Below are positions 51,582 through 60,950 of a DNA stretch of 60,950 bases, piece by piece (position 1 is the first letter of the stretch; each line of letters begins with the position of its first letter). Made by a program: the position numbers and the translations under genes. The stretch is from RBG-16-66-20 sp049651845. GTDB lineage: Bacteria > Pseudomonadota > Gammaproteobacteria > Burkholderiales > SG8-39. Below the pieces are notes generated by a model, which ran no database searches, was not told the DNA's origin, and saw nothing but the letters and a program-made list of their open reading frames with translations. The stretch is taken from contig JBASCW010000014.1 in the NCBI GenBank assembly GCA_049651845.1, forward strand, positions 1 to 60,950, written 5' to 3'.

Positions 51582-52454
51582 TTAATTCGACCGTGGATAC
51601 ATCAGCGTTTGAACCGAGCGGTCGTACCTGCGAAAAAATCGCACGATCAATTGCCTGCCATCGGCAGTCGCTTCAAACGTGTCGCTCACACATCCCGGCG
51701 GCGCACCCGAACATGAATCCGAGTATGGCCGTTCCCACTTCAGCCCACCCTTGTAATCGTATCCAACATTCGTAAATCGAACGGGGCTATTCAAGATATG
51801 TGCATTGAACTGCCTATCATTGGGCCCTAAGGAACGCGCGACTTGACCATACACGAGTTGCCGGCCACTCACTTCGTAAAAATTGTCACCCTGCGAGTCT
51901 GTCCCGGTGTGCTGGCTGGTCAGTACAAAGCGCGCCCCATTCAGCTTGCCCAGCAACTCGTCATCTGACGGCGGCTTTGGCGCGGGCGGCGGCTGTTCGG
52001 CAAGATACTCCAGACTGAATATCCTTTGCCGCACCTCGCTGGTATCGGGAGAACCCGGCGACGCCTGCAGATACAAGCGCATGCTGGCCATCGCTTCGCG
52101 GTAGCGCTTGGCTTTCTCCTGTGCGAGCCCCAGGTTGTAATACGGTGCCGCCAGCCACGGCGCGGCATTCGTAGCAGCCACGAATTCGACGATGGCTTTC
52201 TCAAAGTCCGCGGCGTCCTTCGCCGTCTCGAACGCCGCACGCCCGCGACCCAGCCGCCGCTCGGCCTCTTCCGGTACTGCTGGCGGCGACTTGATCTCCT
52301 GCGCGAGCTTGATGATCCGCTCCCGAAGCGCCACATCCCCGGGATTCGAGCGCAACTGCGTCACGAGCTGGTTCAGCTGCTCGCGCGCTGACTGCGCGTG
52401 CAGGGGCAAGGCAAAAAAAGCGAGGGTCAGGATCAACCATGCGATCGATTTCAT
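51582..52454 (-). CDS. exported TPR protein, duplicate copy A
   Basis: This 290-residue precursor has a signal peptide (1-20, ending LPLHA), the same TPR-like helical half as copy B (REQLNQLVTQLRSNPGD; APYYNLGLAQEKAKRYREAM), and a diverged beta-rich C-terminal half ending LMYPRSN. The C-terminal half has three cysteines in SCSGAPPGC that copy B lacks in that form. The ATG overlaps the stop of the coiled-coil gene upstream (ATGA, 52451-52454), so it is translated with it. Function unknown. Confidence 0.85.
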   Translation of the reverse strand: MKSIAWLILTLAFFALPLHAQSAREQLNQLVTQLRSNPGDVALRERIIKLAQEIKSPPAVPEEAERRLGRGRAAFETAKDAADFEKAIVEFVAATNAAPWLAAPYYNLGLAQEKAKRYREAMASMRLYLQASPGSPDTSEVRQRIFSLEYLAEQPPPAPKPPSDDELLGKLNGARFVLTSQHTGTDSQGDNFYEVSGRQLVYGQVARSLGPNDRQFNAHILNSPVRFTNVGYDYKGGLKWERPYSDSCSGAPPGCVSDTFEATADGRQLIVRFFRRYDRSVQTLMYPRSN

Positions 52455-53974
52455 TTGCTGGCGCTCTCCAGTCCGGCGTTAAGGGCCTTCAATTCCTGGA
52501 CGTGTTTCACCATTAGTTTCTGCAGTCGTTCCAGATCCTTCAGCTGCTTTTCGGTCAGCGTCAGTCGCTCAACTTCGTGGCGCGCCACACGCCGCGTCGC
52601 ATTGTTGTAGACCGCGGCGGTCGTCAGCTTGAGTTCCGTGACCAGCACAACGAGGCGCGGATCGGAAAGCGTGCCTTCGAGCAGGCCGCCGATGAACTTG
52701 GCGGACTCGACCGGATCGGGCGCCGCGGCGCGCGCCTTGCGCAGATCCTCGATCTGCTTGACGATGAACTCGGCGTCGTCGGCGACGCGCGACTTGTCCG
52801 TCGCCCGGCCAACGCGATCGATCGCCGCGAGCAGGGCGGTCGGTTCGGGCTTGATGCCACGCGCGCGAATCCAACCTGCCATCCGGTTGGCTTTCGCCGC
52901 GTCGAAGCCCTTGAAGGAATCGAGGATCTTGCCTCGCGCCTTGTCGACCGCTATGTCCGAGATCACGTCGATCACTTCGCCTTCAAACTCCGCCTTCGCC
53001 TTCGCGGCAAGCCGCTCCCATTCCGCGAAGTCCTCCGCGCGCCGCGCGAATCCCAGCCGCCGGATCGCCTCGGCATTCTTCTCGACTTGGCGCGTGAGCT
53101 GTTCGCGACGGACCGCGGCCGCAGTCCCTTTCCCGGCTACGGTGCCCTCGCCGCAGGCCGCGACACCGTCGATCGCCCCGCCCTCGATCTTCTTTAGCGC
53201 CATGGCGATACGCTCTATGTCGCGCCTCGCCTGAGCTTCCTTTGGCGAGCCTTGCGCCGCCTGCTCGAGCTGGCCAATCGCAGTCCCCGCGCGATTCGTA
53301 AGGCATTGCTGGTTCCTGGTCGCCTGCTCCAGATCTGCCTGGCGCGATGTCTGCGGCAGCGCCGGGGCCGCCGCGCATTGAACCCCGAGCGGCTGGCCAT
53401 TCAACGCCTTCTGCGCCTCGCCGAGGAGGTAGCGCGATTCCGCGAAATCTGGAGCCTTGCCGGAGGCAGGGGCTGCCGCGGCCAGCGCAGGTCCGAGGAT
53501 GGAGGTCGCGCAATGCAGTTGCTTCCATGCTGCCGGGGCGGCGTCCGCGCTCACTGGCGCAGGACCCGTCAGGCCCCCGCCCGGCGAACTACCGCTGCCT
53601 TTGAGAGATTTCGCCGCGGCGTCGCGCTCGCTCTCGAACTGTTTCTGCCTTTCCGCCTTCAGCCGGTCCTGCTCGCGCCGCTCGGCTTCCTCTCGCTGCC
53701 GTTCGGTTTCCTCTCGCTGCCGTTCGGCTTCCTCCCTGGAGCGGCGCTCGGCCTCGTAGTCGATGGACGGTCCCGAGCTGCCGGGCGCCGGGCTTGAGCC
53801 CGAAGGCGCCTGCCAGCCGCAGGCCTGCTTGCACGCGGCGTCGCTGCACGGGGCGGGAAGCCACTTGCCGCAATAGCAGCCGCAGGGGCGCGATTGCGCG
53901 AAGCTCTGTGCAGGAAAGAACAGGGCGGCAAGCAACGCCCCCAATGCGATGCCGCCCTTGAGTATCCTTGCCAT
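52451..53974 (-). CDS. exported cysteine-cluster and coiled-coil protein of unknown function
   Basis: This 507-residue precursor has a signal peptide (1-26, ending AQSFA). Six cysteines follow within residues 31-52 (CGCYCGKW, then PCSDAACKQACGW). A Ser/Pro linker leads to a charged coiled coil (about 73-125, EAERQREETERQREEAERREQ) and a Gly/Ser linker. A long helical domain (about 145-507) has scattered cysteines. The cysteine knot is likely disulfide-bonded or metal-binding in the periplasm. It leads the three- or four-gene cluster with the duplicated TPR proteins. No family recognised. Confidence 0.82.
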   Translation of the reverse strand: MARILKGGIALGALLAALFFPAQSFAQSRPCGCYCGKWLPAPCSDAACKQACGWQAPSGSSPAPGSSGPSIDYEAERRSREEAERQREETERQREEAERREQDRLKAERQKQFESERDAAAKSLKGSGSSPGGGLTGPAPVSADAAPAAWKQLHCATSILGPALAAAAPASGKAPDFAESRYLLGEAQKALNGQPLGVQCAAAPALPQTSRQADLEQATRNQQCLTNRAGTAIGQLEQAAQGSPKEAQARRDIERIAMALKKIEGGAIDGVAACGEGTVAGKGTAAAVRREQLTRQVEKNAEAIRRLGFARRAEDFAEWERLAAKAKAEFEGEVIDVISDIAVDKARGKILDSFKGFDAAKANRMAGWIRARGIKPEPTALLAAIDRVGRATDKSRVADDAEFIVKQIEDLRKARAAAPDPVESAKFIGGLLEGTLSDPRLVVLVTELKLTTAAVYNNATRRVARHEVERLTLTEKQLKDLERLQKLMVKHVQELKALNAGLESASK

Positions 53975-54240
53975 ATCGCAGCAATCTTAGAGGACGAACG
54001 CCTACCTGCCCAACTTCCTTCGGACTGGCCTGATACGCGATGCACGAACTCTGCTCCCCTCCCGCACCATACCCTTCTCGGCGCGATCGTTCGAGGTGAA
54101 CCCAATTTTGACGCGCTCTCTGGCGCGCATGTCGCAGCGCGCGGGCGGCATTCGGTCGGAGCCCGAGGAATGCTCCCTGAGAACAGCCCGCGTATCATGC
54201 CGAGTTGCGGCCTTGATACGGCCTTCGGCCCGCGACGCCC
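53975..54240. other. divergent intergenic region, 266 bases
   Basis: This separates the coiled-coil gene (-) from the LysR gene (+). It is less GC-rich than the coding flanks and should hold promoters for both. I see no gene, no strong -35/-10 pair and no tRNA. A small GC hairpin (GGCCTTCGGCC, about 54224-54234) precedes the LysR start. Confidence 0.5.
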
Positions 54241-55158
54241 ATGAACCGCAACATCACCTTCCGGCAGTTCCGCTATTTCATCAGCGTCGCCGAGGCGGCG
54301 TCGGTCGCCGGGGCCTCGCGCATGCTGAGCATCGCGCAGTCGGCGATCACCAAGTCGATCTTCGAGTTGGAGCAGACGCTCGGGGTGCGGCTGTTCGAGC
54401 GCAACGCGCGCGGCATGGTACTTACCCCGGACGGCCACCGGTTCCTCGCCAGCGCCCGCAAAGTGCTCGCCGCGGTGACCGACGCGACGCGCCTGCATGC
54501 CGCGCAGCCCGAAGAGATCTCGGGCGTGCTCGCGATCGGCGTGACCAGCCTAGTCGCCGGCTACTACCTTTCGGAGCTGCTGACGCGCTTCCGCCGGCAG
54601 TGCCCGGACGTGGAAGTGCACGTCACCGAGGACGAGGCGCCGTTCCTGGAGCACCTGCTCATCAACGGCGAACTTGACGCCGCCATCATGGTCTCCAACG
54701 CGCTCTCGGAGCGCCAGGCGCTGGTCGCCGAGACCCTCACCCGCTCGCCCAACCGCCTGTGGCTGCCGGCCAACCACCCGCTCACCGAGCGCGACGAGCC
54801 GACGCTCGAAGAATGCGCGCGCTGCGACCAGATCGTGCTGGAGGCGGACCGCATCGAGGACATCATGCGCACGGTGTGGGCACGGCATGGCCTGAAGCCC
54901 CGGGTGCTGCTCAAGACCTCGTCGCTGGAGGCGGTGCGCTCGCTGGTGGGCGCGGGCGCCGGAATCGCCGTCCTGCCGGACTTCCTCTACCGCCCCTGGA
55001 CGCTGGACGCCGAGCACGTTGACGCGCGCCCGCTGCGCGACGAGCTGCCGACGGTGGACGTGGGTCTGGTTTGGCGCCGCGGGTCGGCGCATACGCCGGC
55101 CGCCGCCGAGTTCGTGGACATCGCCCGCGAGCAGTCGCGCAAGGCCGCGCGCGGCTGA
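54241..55158 (+). CDS. LysR-family transcriptional regulator
   Basis: This 305-residue regulator has its winged helix-turn-helix at 6-65 (FRQFRYFISVAEAASVAGASRMLSIAQSAITKSIFELE) and an effector-binding domain from about 90 (LAIGVTSLVAGYYLSELLTRFRRQCPDVEV). It converges on the polyamine-type operon, 6 bases from the end of the aldehyde dehydrogenase gene. The E. coli ydcSTUV-patD operon has a MocR-type regulator (YdcR) instead, so this LysR protein is a candidate replacement. It could equally control the divergent envelope cluster. Confidence 0.92.
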   Translation: MNRNITFRQFRYFISVAEAASVAGASRMLSIAQSAITKSIFELEQTLGVRLFERNARGMVLTPDGHRFLASARKVLAAVTDATRLHAAQPEEISGVLAIGVTSLVAGYYLSELLTRFRRQCPDVEVHVTEDEAPFLEHLLINGELDAAIMVSNALSERQALVAETLTRSPNRLWLPANHPLTERDEPTLEECARCDQIVLEADRIEDIMRTVWARHGLKPRVLLKTSSLEAVRSLVGAGAGIAVLPDFLYRPWTLDAEHVDARPLRDELPTVDVGLVWRRGSAHTPAAAEFVDIAREQSRKAARG

Positions 55159-55164
55159 GCCGCG

Positions 55165-56613
55165 TCAGTGCTTCGCCATCACGTGGCGCACCACCGTGTA
55201 GTCCTCGAGCGCGTACCCCGAGAGGTCCTTGCCGTAGCCCGATGACTTCATGCCGCCGTGCGGCATCTCGTTCACCAGCATGAAGTGGGTGTTGATCCAG
55301 GTGCAGCCGTACTGCAGCTTCTTGGCCACGCGCATCGCCTTGCGCACGTCGGCGGTCCACACCGAAGAGGCAAGGCCGTAGTCCGAATCGTTCGCCCAGG
55401 CGATCGCCTGCTCGGTGTCGCTGAAGCGCGTCACCGAGACCACCGGGCCGAAAACCTCGCGGCGCACGATCTCGTCGTCCTGGCGCGCGCCCGCCACCAC
55501 CGTCGGCTCGTAGAAGAAGCCGCTGCCCGCGCGCACCTTGCCGCCGGCGGCGATCTGCATGTGGCCGCTCATTTGCGCGCGCTCTACGAAGCTCGCCACG
55601 CGGCTGCGCTGCCGGTCGGAAATCAGCGGGCCGATCTCCACGTCGGCCTCGTCCTGCGCGCCCACCTTGATGCGCTTGACCGCGCTCGAGAGATCGGCGA
55701 CGAAGTTCTCGTACACCTTGCTCCCGGCGTACACGCGGCAGGCTGCGGTGCAATCCTGTCCGGCGTTGTAGTAGCCGAAGGTGCGGATCGCCTCGACCAC
55801 CTCGGCGACATCGGCGTCGTCGAACACGATCACCGGCGCCTTGCCGCCCAGCTCCAGGTGCGTGCGCTTCAGCGACGCGGAAGCCGCCTGCAGGATTTTC
55901 TTGCCGGTGGCCACGTCGCCGGTCAGCGAAACCATGCGCACCAGCGGGTGCTCGACCAGCGGCTGGCCGACCGTCGCGCCTCGTCCGCAGACCACGTTGA
56001 GCACGCCCTTGGGCAGCACTTCGCTCGCCAGGCGCGCGAAGAGGAGCGTGGTGAGCGGCGTCTGCTCGGAGGGCTTGAGCACCACGGTGTTGCCCGCCGC
56101 GAGCGCGGGCGCGAGCTTCCACGCCGCCATCATCAGCGGGTAGTTCCACGGCGCGATCGAGCCCACCACGCCCACCGGGTCGCGCCGGATCATGCTGGTA
56201 TGCCCGGCAAGGTATTCGCCCGCTACAGACCCCGTCATGCAGCGCGCCGCGCCGGCGAAGTAACGGAAACAGTCGGCGACCGCCGGGATTTCGTCGCCCA
56301 GGGCACGCGCGTAAGGCTTGCCGCAGTTCAGCGATTCGACGCGCGCGAACTCCTCGGCGCGCGCCTCGACCGCGTCGGCGAGCCTGAGCAGCATCCGCGA
56401 ACGCTCCATCGGCGTGGTCTCCGACCAGGACTCGAAGGCGCGCGCGGCGGCCTGGGCCGCCCGGTTGACCTGTTCGATCGACGCCTCCGGGACGCTGGCG
56501 AGCAGCGCCCCGGTTGCCGGGTTGAGGACTTTCTCGGCCTCCCCCTCGCCGGCGACGAACTGTCCGTCGATCATCAGCTCGGTTGCAAACGTCATTTCAA
56601 CTGGCTTGCCCAT
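55165..56613 (-). CDS. patD: gamma-aminobutyraldehyde dehydrogenase-like (PatD/YdcW)
   Basis: This 482-residue aldehyde dehydrogenase has glutamate in LELGGKAPVIVFDDAD and the catalytic cysteine in GYYNAGQDCTAACRVY (about 278-293), a stretch close to E. coli PatD. VVGSIAPWNYPLMMAAWK is the cofactor-binding strand. In putrescine breakdown PatD oxidises 4-aminobutyraldehyde to GABA. Placement after ydcSTUV-type transporter genes matches E. coli and supports this over betaine aldehyde. AAGGAGGG precedes the ATG. It is last in the operon. Confidence 0.92.
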   Translation of the reverse strand: MGKPVEMTFATELMIDGQFVAGEGEAEKVLNPATGALLASVPEASIEQVNRAAQAAARAFESWSETTPMERSRMLLRLADAVEARAEEFARVESLNCGKPYARALGDEIPAVADCFRYFAGAARCMTGSVAGEYLAGHTSMIRRDPVGVVGSIAPWNYPLMMAAWKLAPALAAGNTVVLKPSEQTPLTTLLFARLASEVLPKGVLNVVCGRGATVGQPLVEHPLVRMVSLTGDVATGKKILQAASASLKRTHLELGGKAPVIVFDDADVAEVVEAIRTFGYYNAGQDCTAACRVYAGSKVYENFVADLSSAVKRIKVGAQDEADVEIGPLISDRQRSRVASFVERAQMSGHMQIAAGGKVRAGSGFFYEPTVVAGARQDDEIVRREVFGPVVSVTRFSDTEQAIAWANDSDYGLASSVWTADVRKAMRVAKKLQYGCTWINTHFMLVNEMPHGGMKSSGYGKDLSGYALEDYTVVRHVMAKH

Positions 56614-56653
56614 GTCGGTCCCTCCTTTGGATTCGGCTGCAGGTCATGCGGAT

Positions 56654-57460
56654 TCAGCGCGCGCCCGGCTCGTCGGCGCGCGTCAGGTAATAGGCGGCGA
56701 GGATCGGCACGAAAGTGACCACGATGATCACCACGGCCACCACGTTGGTCACGGGTCGCTGGCGCGGGCGCACCAGCTCCGAGAGCATCCAGACCGGCAG
56801 CGTGGTCTGCTGCCCGGCGGTGAACGTGGTGACGATCACCTCGTCGAACGAGAGCGCGAACGCGAGCAGCCCGCCGGCGAGCAGCGCCGAGCCCAGCTGC
56901 GGCAGGATGACGTAGCGCAGCGTCTGGAAGCCGTCCGCCCCCAGATCCATCGACGCCTCGATGAGCGAAGGGCTGGTGCGGCGCAGGCGCGCCACCGCGT
57001 TGTTGTACACCACGACCACGCAGAATGTGGCGTGGCCGAGCACGATCGTCCAGAAGCTGAACGGAATGCCGAGGGTCGAGTACGCCGAGCGCAGCGCGAT
57101 GCCGGTGATGATTCCCGGAAGCGCGATGGGAAGGATGAGCAGCAGCGAGATCGCCTCGCGGCCGAAGAAATGCGTGCGCGCAAGCGCTCCCGCCGCCAGC
57201 GTGCCCAGCACGAGGGCGATGGCGGTGGAATATACCGCCACCTCCAGCGACAGCCGGATTGCGCGCCAGACGTCCGGGCGGTCGTTCCAGGCCACGGCGA
57301 ACCAGCGCACAGTCAGCTCCGGCGGCGGGAAGACGTACGACTGATCCTCGGCGCTGAAAGCGTAGAGCACGATCAGCGCGAGCGGCAGGTGCAGGAACCC
57401 GACCACCATCCAGGCCGAACCGCGCAGCCAGAGCGCGGGGCGCGCGCCGCTAGAGCGCAT
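56654..57460 (-). CDS. polyamine-type ABC transporter permease (YdcV/PotC-like)
   Basis: This 268-residue permease has six membrane helices. The cytoplasmic EAA loop reads SMDLGADGFQTLRYVILPQLGSALLAGGLLAF, which contacts the ATPase. PIALPGIITGIALRSAYSTLG and DEVIVTTFTAGQQTTLPVWM are typical of PotC-like subunits. It overlaps the partner permease gene by 11 bases and is followed 40 bases later by patD. Confidence 0.94.
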   Translation of the reverse strand: MRSSGARPALWLRGSAWMVVGFLHLPLALIVLYAFSAEDQSYVFPPPELTVRWFAVAWNDRPDVWRAIRLSLEVAVYSTAIALVLGTLAAGALARTHFFGREAISLLLILPIALPGIITGIALRSAYSTLGIPFSFWTIVLGHATFCVVVVYNNAVARLRRTSPSLIEASMDLGADGFQTLRYVILPQLGSALLAGGLLAFALSFDEVIVTTFTAGQQTTLPVWMLSELVRPRQRPVTNVVAVVIIVVTFVPILAAYYLTRADEPGAR

Positions 57461-58387
57461 CGAAGGCCCCCATGCGCTTCGCGGCCCAGAGGAACAGCGC
57501 GATCACCGCGATCGGCACCATCGACAGCGCGGCGGCGAGCGGAACGTTGCCCGCCGTGCCCTGTTGCAGCGACACCACCTGGCCGATGAACATCGAGGAA
57601 TCACCGATCACGCCCGGCACGATGTAGTCGCCGAGCGTGAGCGAAAAGGTAAAGATCGAGCCGGCGGCGATCCCCGGCACCGCGAGCGGGAACACGACGC
57701 GCCAGAACGTGGCCGCCGGGTGCGCGCCGAGGTCCGCGGAGGCTTCCACCAGCGAAGCCGGCACGCGCTCGAGCGCCGCCTGCACCGGCAGGATCATGAA
57801 CGGCAGCCACAGGTAGACGAAAACGACGAACGTGCCCAGCGGCGAGAACGACAGCGAGTGCCCGCCGATGACCGGCAGGGCGAGCAGCGCCTCGAGCAGC
57901 CACGTCAGGTGCAGCTTGGCGAGCACCCACGAGATCGCGCCCTCCTTGGCAAGCAGCAGTTTCCAGGCGTAGAGGCGAACCAGGTAGCTCGACCACAGGG
58001 GCAGCATCACGGCGAGGTAGAAGAGCGCCTTGGCCGTGCCGCTCGCGTAGCGCGCCATCATCCAGGCGAGCGGAAGCGCGAGCGCGATGCACGCGACGGT
58101 GACCGACAGCGCCATCGCCACGGTGCGCCGCACCACGTCCACGTTCGCCCCTTCGAGGAGCGTCGCGAAGTTGCCTAGCCCTATTTCGCGTACTACCTGG
58201 CCCGAAAAATCGTCAAGGCGGAAGAAGCTGTTGGCGAGCAGCGCGAGCAGCGACCCGACATACACCGCGCCCACCCACAGCAGCGGCGGCACGAGCAGGA
58301 GGAGCACGAGCAGCCCGCGGCGGCGGTACAGCGCGTCCGACACGCGCAGGCGCAGCGGCCGCGGCGCGCCTTCGAGCGCCGCCGAGC

Positions 58388-58391
<4 letters not shown>
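57450..58391 (-). CDS. polyamine-type ABC transporter permease (YdcU/PotB-like)
   Basis: This 313-residue permease starts at a GTG overlapping the ATPase stop (GTGA). Its six helices include RRRGLLVLLLLVPPLLWVGAVYVGSLLALLANSFF near the N-terminus. The EAA loop is SADLGAHPAATFWRVVFPLAVPGIAAGSIFTF, and GDYIVPGVIGDSSMFIGQVV is a PotB-like signature. It pairs with the YdcV-like subunit. Confidence 0.94.
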
Positions 58392-59392
<1,001 letters not shown>

Positions 59393-59413
59393 GGACGTGC
59401 GCGCAGACGCCGC

Positions 59414-59434
59414 CCGGCCGGTACGCCCGGCCGG
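59414..59434 (-). promoter_or_regulatory. intercistronic hairpin between receptor and ATPase genes
   Basis: Two copies of the self-complementary CCGGCCGG (59414-59421 and 59427-59434) flank a 5-base loop and can form an 8-bp all-GC stem. There is no T run, so it is not a classical terminator. In other ABC operons such hairpins protect the upstream receptor mRNA from 3' decay and give it higher expression. Confidence 0.6.
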
Positions 59435-59456
59435 CGCCTGCCCCGGCGCTTGGCTG

Positions 59457-60635
59457 CTAGCGGCCGCCCAGGACCGCGATGTAGTCGCTCACCCAGCGGT
59501 AGTACGGCACGCACTTGTCGCCGTGCGAGGCGCACTTGGCGGTGGGGGTTCGCCAGAAGCGGATCTTGTCGAAGCTGCCCAGCCCGCGCGCCTCGCAGCC
59601 CTTGTCGCCGAGCAGCGGATTGCCCTTGCAGGCATCCAGCACCACCGGCACCGAGCCGAACCAGGCCGACAGATCGCCCTGCAGCTTCTTGCTGAGCGAG
59701 TGCTCCATCCACATGTACGCGCAATTCGGGTGCTTGGACTCGGCGTGCAGCATCGTGGTGTCCGCCCACCCGGTCACGCCTTCCTCGGGCACGACCGTCG
59801 CGATCGGCCGCTTCTTCGAGGCAAGGATGTTGGCCTGGAACTGCCACGAACCCGAGACCACCACGCCCTCGTTGGTGAAGTCGTCGATCTGCACGAAGGC
59901 GTCGTGCCAGTAGCGGCCGACGATCTGGCGCTGCTTGCGCAGCAGCGCGAGTGCCGCCTTGTACTGCTCCTCGCTCAGCTCGTAAGGATCCTTGATCCCC
60001 AGAGCCGGGTTGGTCTTCATGAGGTACAGCGCAGCATCCGCGATGTAGATCGGCCCGTCGAAGGCCTGCACGCGGCCCTTGTTGGACTTGCCGTCGGGCA
60101 GCGTCATCTCCTCGAACACCACTTTCCAGGAAGTCGGCGGCTTGTCCTTGAACACGTTGGTGTTGTACATGAGCACGTTGTAGCCCCACTGGTACGGCAC
60201 GCCGTAGTGGGTGTTGTTCGAGTAGTGCCACGGCGCCTTCTGCAGCCTCGCGTCCACCGTCTTGTAGCTCGGCACCAGCGCGACGTTCACCGGCTGCACC
60301 TTCTTGCCCGCGATCAGGCGCAGGCTCGCATCGCCCGAGGCGGTGACCAGATCGAACCCGCCCTCGTTCATGAGCGCCACCATCTCGTCCGAGGTGTTGG
60401 CGGTCTTGACGCCGACCTTGCAGCCCGACTTCTTCTCGAACTCGGTGACCCAGTTGAAGTTCTTGTCGGTCTCGCCGCGCTCGATGTAGCCGGGCCAGGC
60501 AACGATGTCCACCTTGCCCTCGCCCTTGCCGAGCTTCTGCACCATCTTCTGCGCGAGCGCGCTGCCGCTCGCAAAGAGCGACGCCACGGCGATCGCCGCG
60601 GCCGCCTGCGTCAACCTGCGGAACGTATTGGCCAT
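59457..60635 (-). CDS. polyamine-type ABC transporter receptor (YdcS/PotD-like)
   Basis: This 392-residue periplasmic protein has a signal peptide to about residue 29 (ending SGSALA) and GAGGAGGGGG before its ATG. DIVAWPGYIERGETDKNFNWVTEFEKKSGCKV is the YdcS-like opening, followed by YGVPYQWGYNVLMYN and SGSWQFQANILASKKRPIATVVPEEGVTGWADTTML. Together with the ATPase, two permeases and patD it forms a putrescine-type uptake and oxidation operon. Paired cysteines near the C-terminus (DACKGNPLLGDKGCEA, KCASHGDKC) may form disulfides. Confidence 0.94.
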   Translation of the reverse strand: MANTFRRLTQAAAAIAVASLFASGSALAQKMVQKLGKGEGKVDIVAWPGYIERGETDKNFNWVTEFEKKSGCKVGVKTANTSDEMVALMNEGGFDLVTASGDASLRLIAGKKVQPVNVALVPSYKTVDARLQKAPWHYSNNTHYGVPYQWGYNVLMYNTNVFKDKPPTSWKVVFEEMTLPDGKSNKGRVQAFDGPIYIADAALYLMKTNPALGIKDPYELSEEQYKAALALLRKQRQIVGRYWHDAFVQIDDFTNEGVVVSGSWQFQANILASKKRPIATVVPEEGVTGWADTTMLHAESKHPNCAYMWMEHSLSKKLQGDLSAWFGSVPVVLDACKGNPLLGDKGCEARGLGSFDKIRFWRTPTAKCASHGDKCVPYYRWVSDYIAVLGGR

Positions 60636-60677
60636 GTAGATACCCCCTCCTCGTGAACTGGGTTGCGAGGCTAACAA

Positions 60678-60757
60678 GCCGAGCGGGGCGAGGGAAAGTT
60701 CAATGTTCGGTGCGGGAGCGGTCTATAAAATAGATAGCTGGCGCGATCCGAGGCCAA
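60678..60757. other. gap upstream of the ydcS-like gene
   Basis: This 80-base gap contains an AT-rich block, TCTATAAAATAGATAG (60722-60737), which read on the minus strand offers a TATTTT-like -10 for the transporter operon with a leader of about 90 bases. No other element is seen. Confidence 0.4.
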
Positions 60758-60950
60758 TCATCCTAAACCTGCAGTCGATCCGTGCTGCAAAGCAGCAAGC
60801 CACTGAATCGCATGTTCCCTTTGAACTAGCCCAACTTCCACAGTTCGAGGGTGTGAATCGTAGTAGATCAAAGACTTGAGGTCCAAGGTCGGCACTACAT
60901 TTGCACGGTTTGGGGTAGTCGAAGTCGCTCCGGTAGCTTCAGACCCAAAC
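60758..60950 (-). CDS. C-terminal part of an unidentified protein (partial)
   Basis: A minus-strand frame is open from the window edge to a TGA at 60758-60760 and encodes 63 residues, including LDLKSLIYYDSHPRTVEVG and REHAIQWLAALQHG. The amino-acid mix looks like a real protein. Its codons are much less GC-rich than the rest of the window, which suggests an acquired gene or region beyond the edge. No family recognised. Confidence 0.4.
   Translation of the reverse strand, partial: FGSEATGATSTTPNRANVVPTLDLKSLIYYDSHPRTVEVGLVQREHAIQWLAALQHGSTAGLG

Overview
The window is about 61 kb of GC-rich, tightly packed chromosome from a Betaproteobacterium, most likely Burkholderiales-like. This rests on the gene families seen: TctC/'Bug' and TRAP solute receptors, BamC, the adjacent aat-bpt pair, MEP-pathway ispD-ispF, and a RoxA-type ribosomal oxygenase. 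It also rests on dense ATGA/GTGA stop-start overlaps. There is no rRNA, integrase, insertion sequence or CRISPR. One tRNA (tRNA-Arg, CCU) lies at 33101-33176. About 62 protein genes are supported, plus partial genes at both edges.

Layout. 1-4340: a gene tail, a GcvA-like LysR regulator, a small protein, a GNAT acetyltransferase, and the minus-strand cluster ispD-ispF-paiB-thpR. 4358-9463 (+): mfd, a Sel1-repeat lipid- or periplasm-directed protein, and serB. 9482-17227 (-): an unusual 984-residue protein with a very long charged helix and an AsmA-like periplasmic domain, then purL, a periplasmic glutathione peroxidase and a RidA protein, all overlapping. 17329-21963 (+): an L-2-hydroxyglutarate-oxidase-like flavoenzyme, a complete TRAP transporter and a glutathione transferase. 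22017-30329: NAD(P)HX repair enzyme, a membrane-anchored glutamate-synthase-like flavoprotein, peroxiredoxin, RoxA-like oxygenase, a small repeat-bearing lipoprotein, and mbl-bamC-dapA. 30377-36365: two methyltransferases (one with a signal peptide) around an amino acid permease, the tRNA, a MaoC hydratase, a SelD-N-terminus-like flavoprotein and an acyl-CoA synthetase. 36428-44058 (+): dehalogenase, Nudix, ammonium channel, a Tat-exported Rieske protein, aat, bpt, pyrD, alanine dehydrogenase, ferredoxin and nth, mostly overlapping. 44126-50304: two small cytochromes c, a MoxR ATPase, a methyltransferase, aspartate dehydrogenase and a tripartite tricarboxylate transporter. 50344-53974 (-): an uncharacterised envelope gene cluster with a tandem duplication. 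54241-60635: a LysR regulator and a complete YdcSTUV-PatD-like polyamine uptake/oxidation operon.

How it works together. Most of the window is core metabolism and housekeeping: isoprenoid precursors, purines, lysine, pyrimidines, outer-membrane assembly, repair and N-degron tagging. Set between these are three solute-uptake systems (TRAP, TTT, ABC), each paired with a catabolic enzyme. The items least explained by known biology are the long-helix AsmA-like protein (14273-17227), the duplicated TPR/coiled-coil envelope cluster (50344-53974), the secreted methyltransferase cluster (30377-33080), and a 26-bp perfect inverted repeat that supplies the end of nth (44040-44122). I found no clear defence, mobile or secondary-metabolite system.
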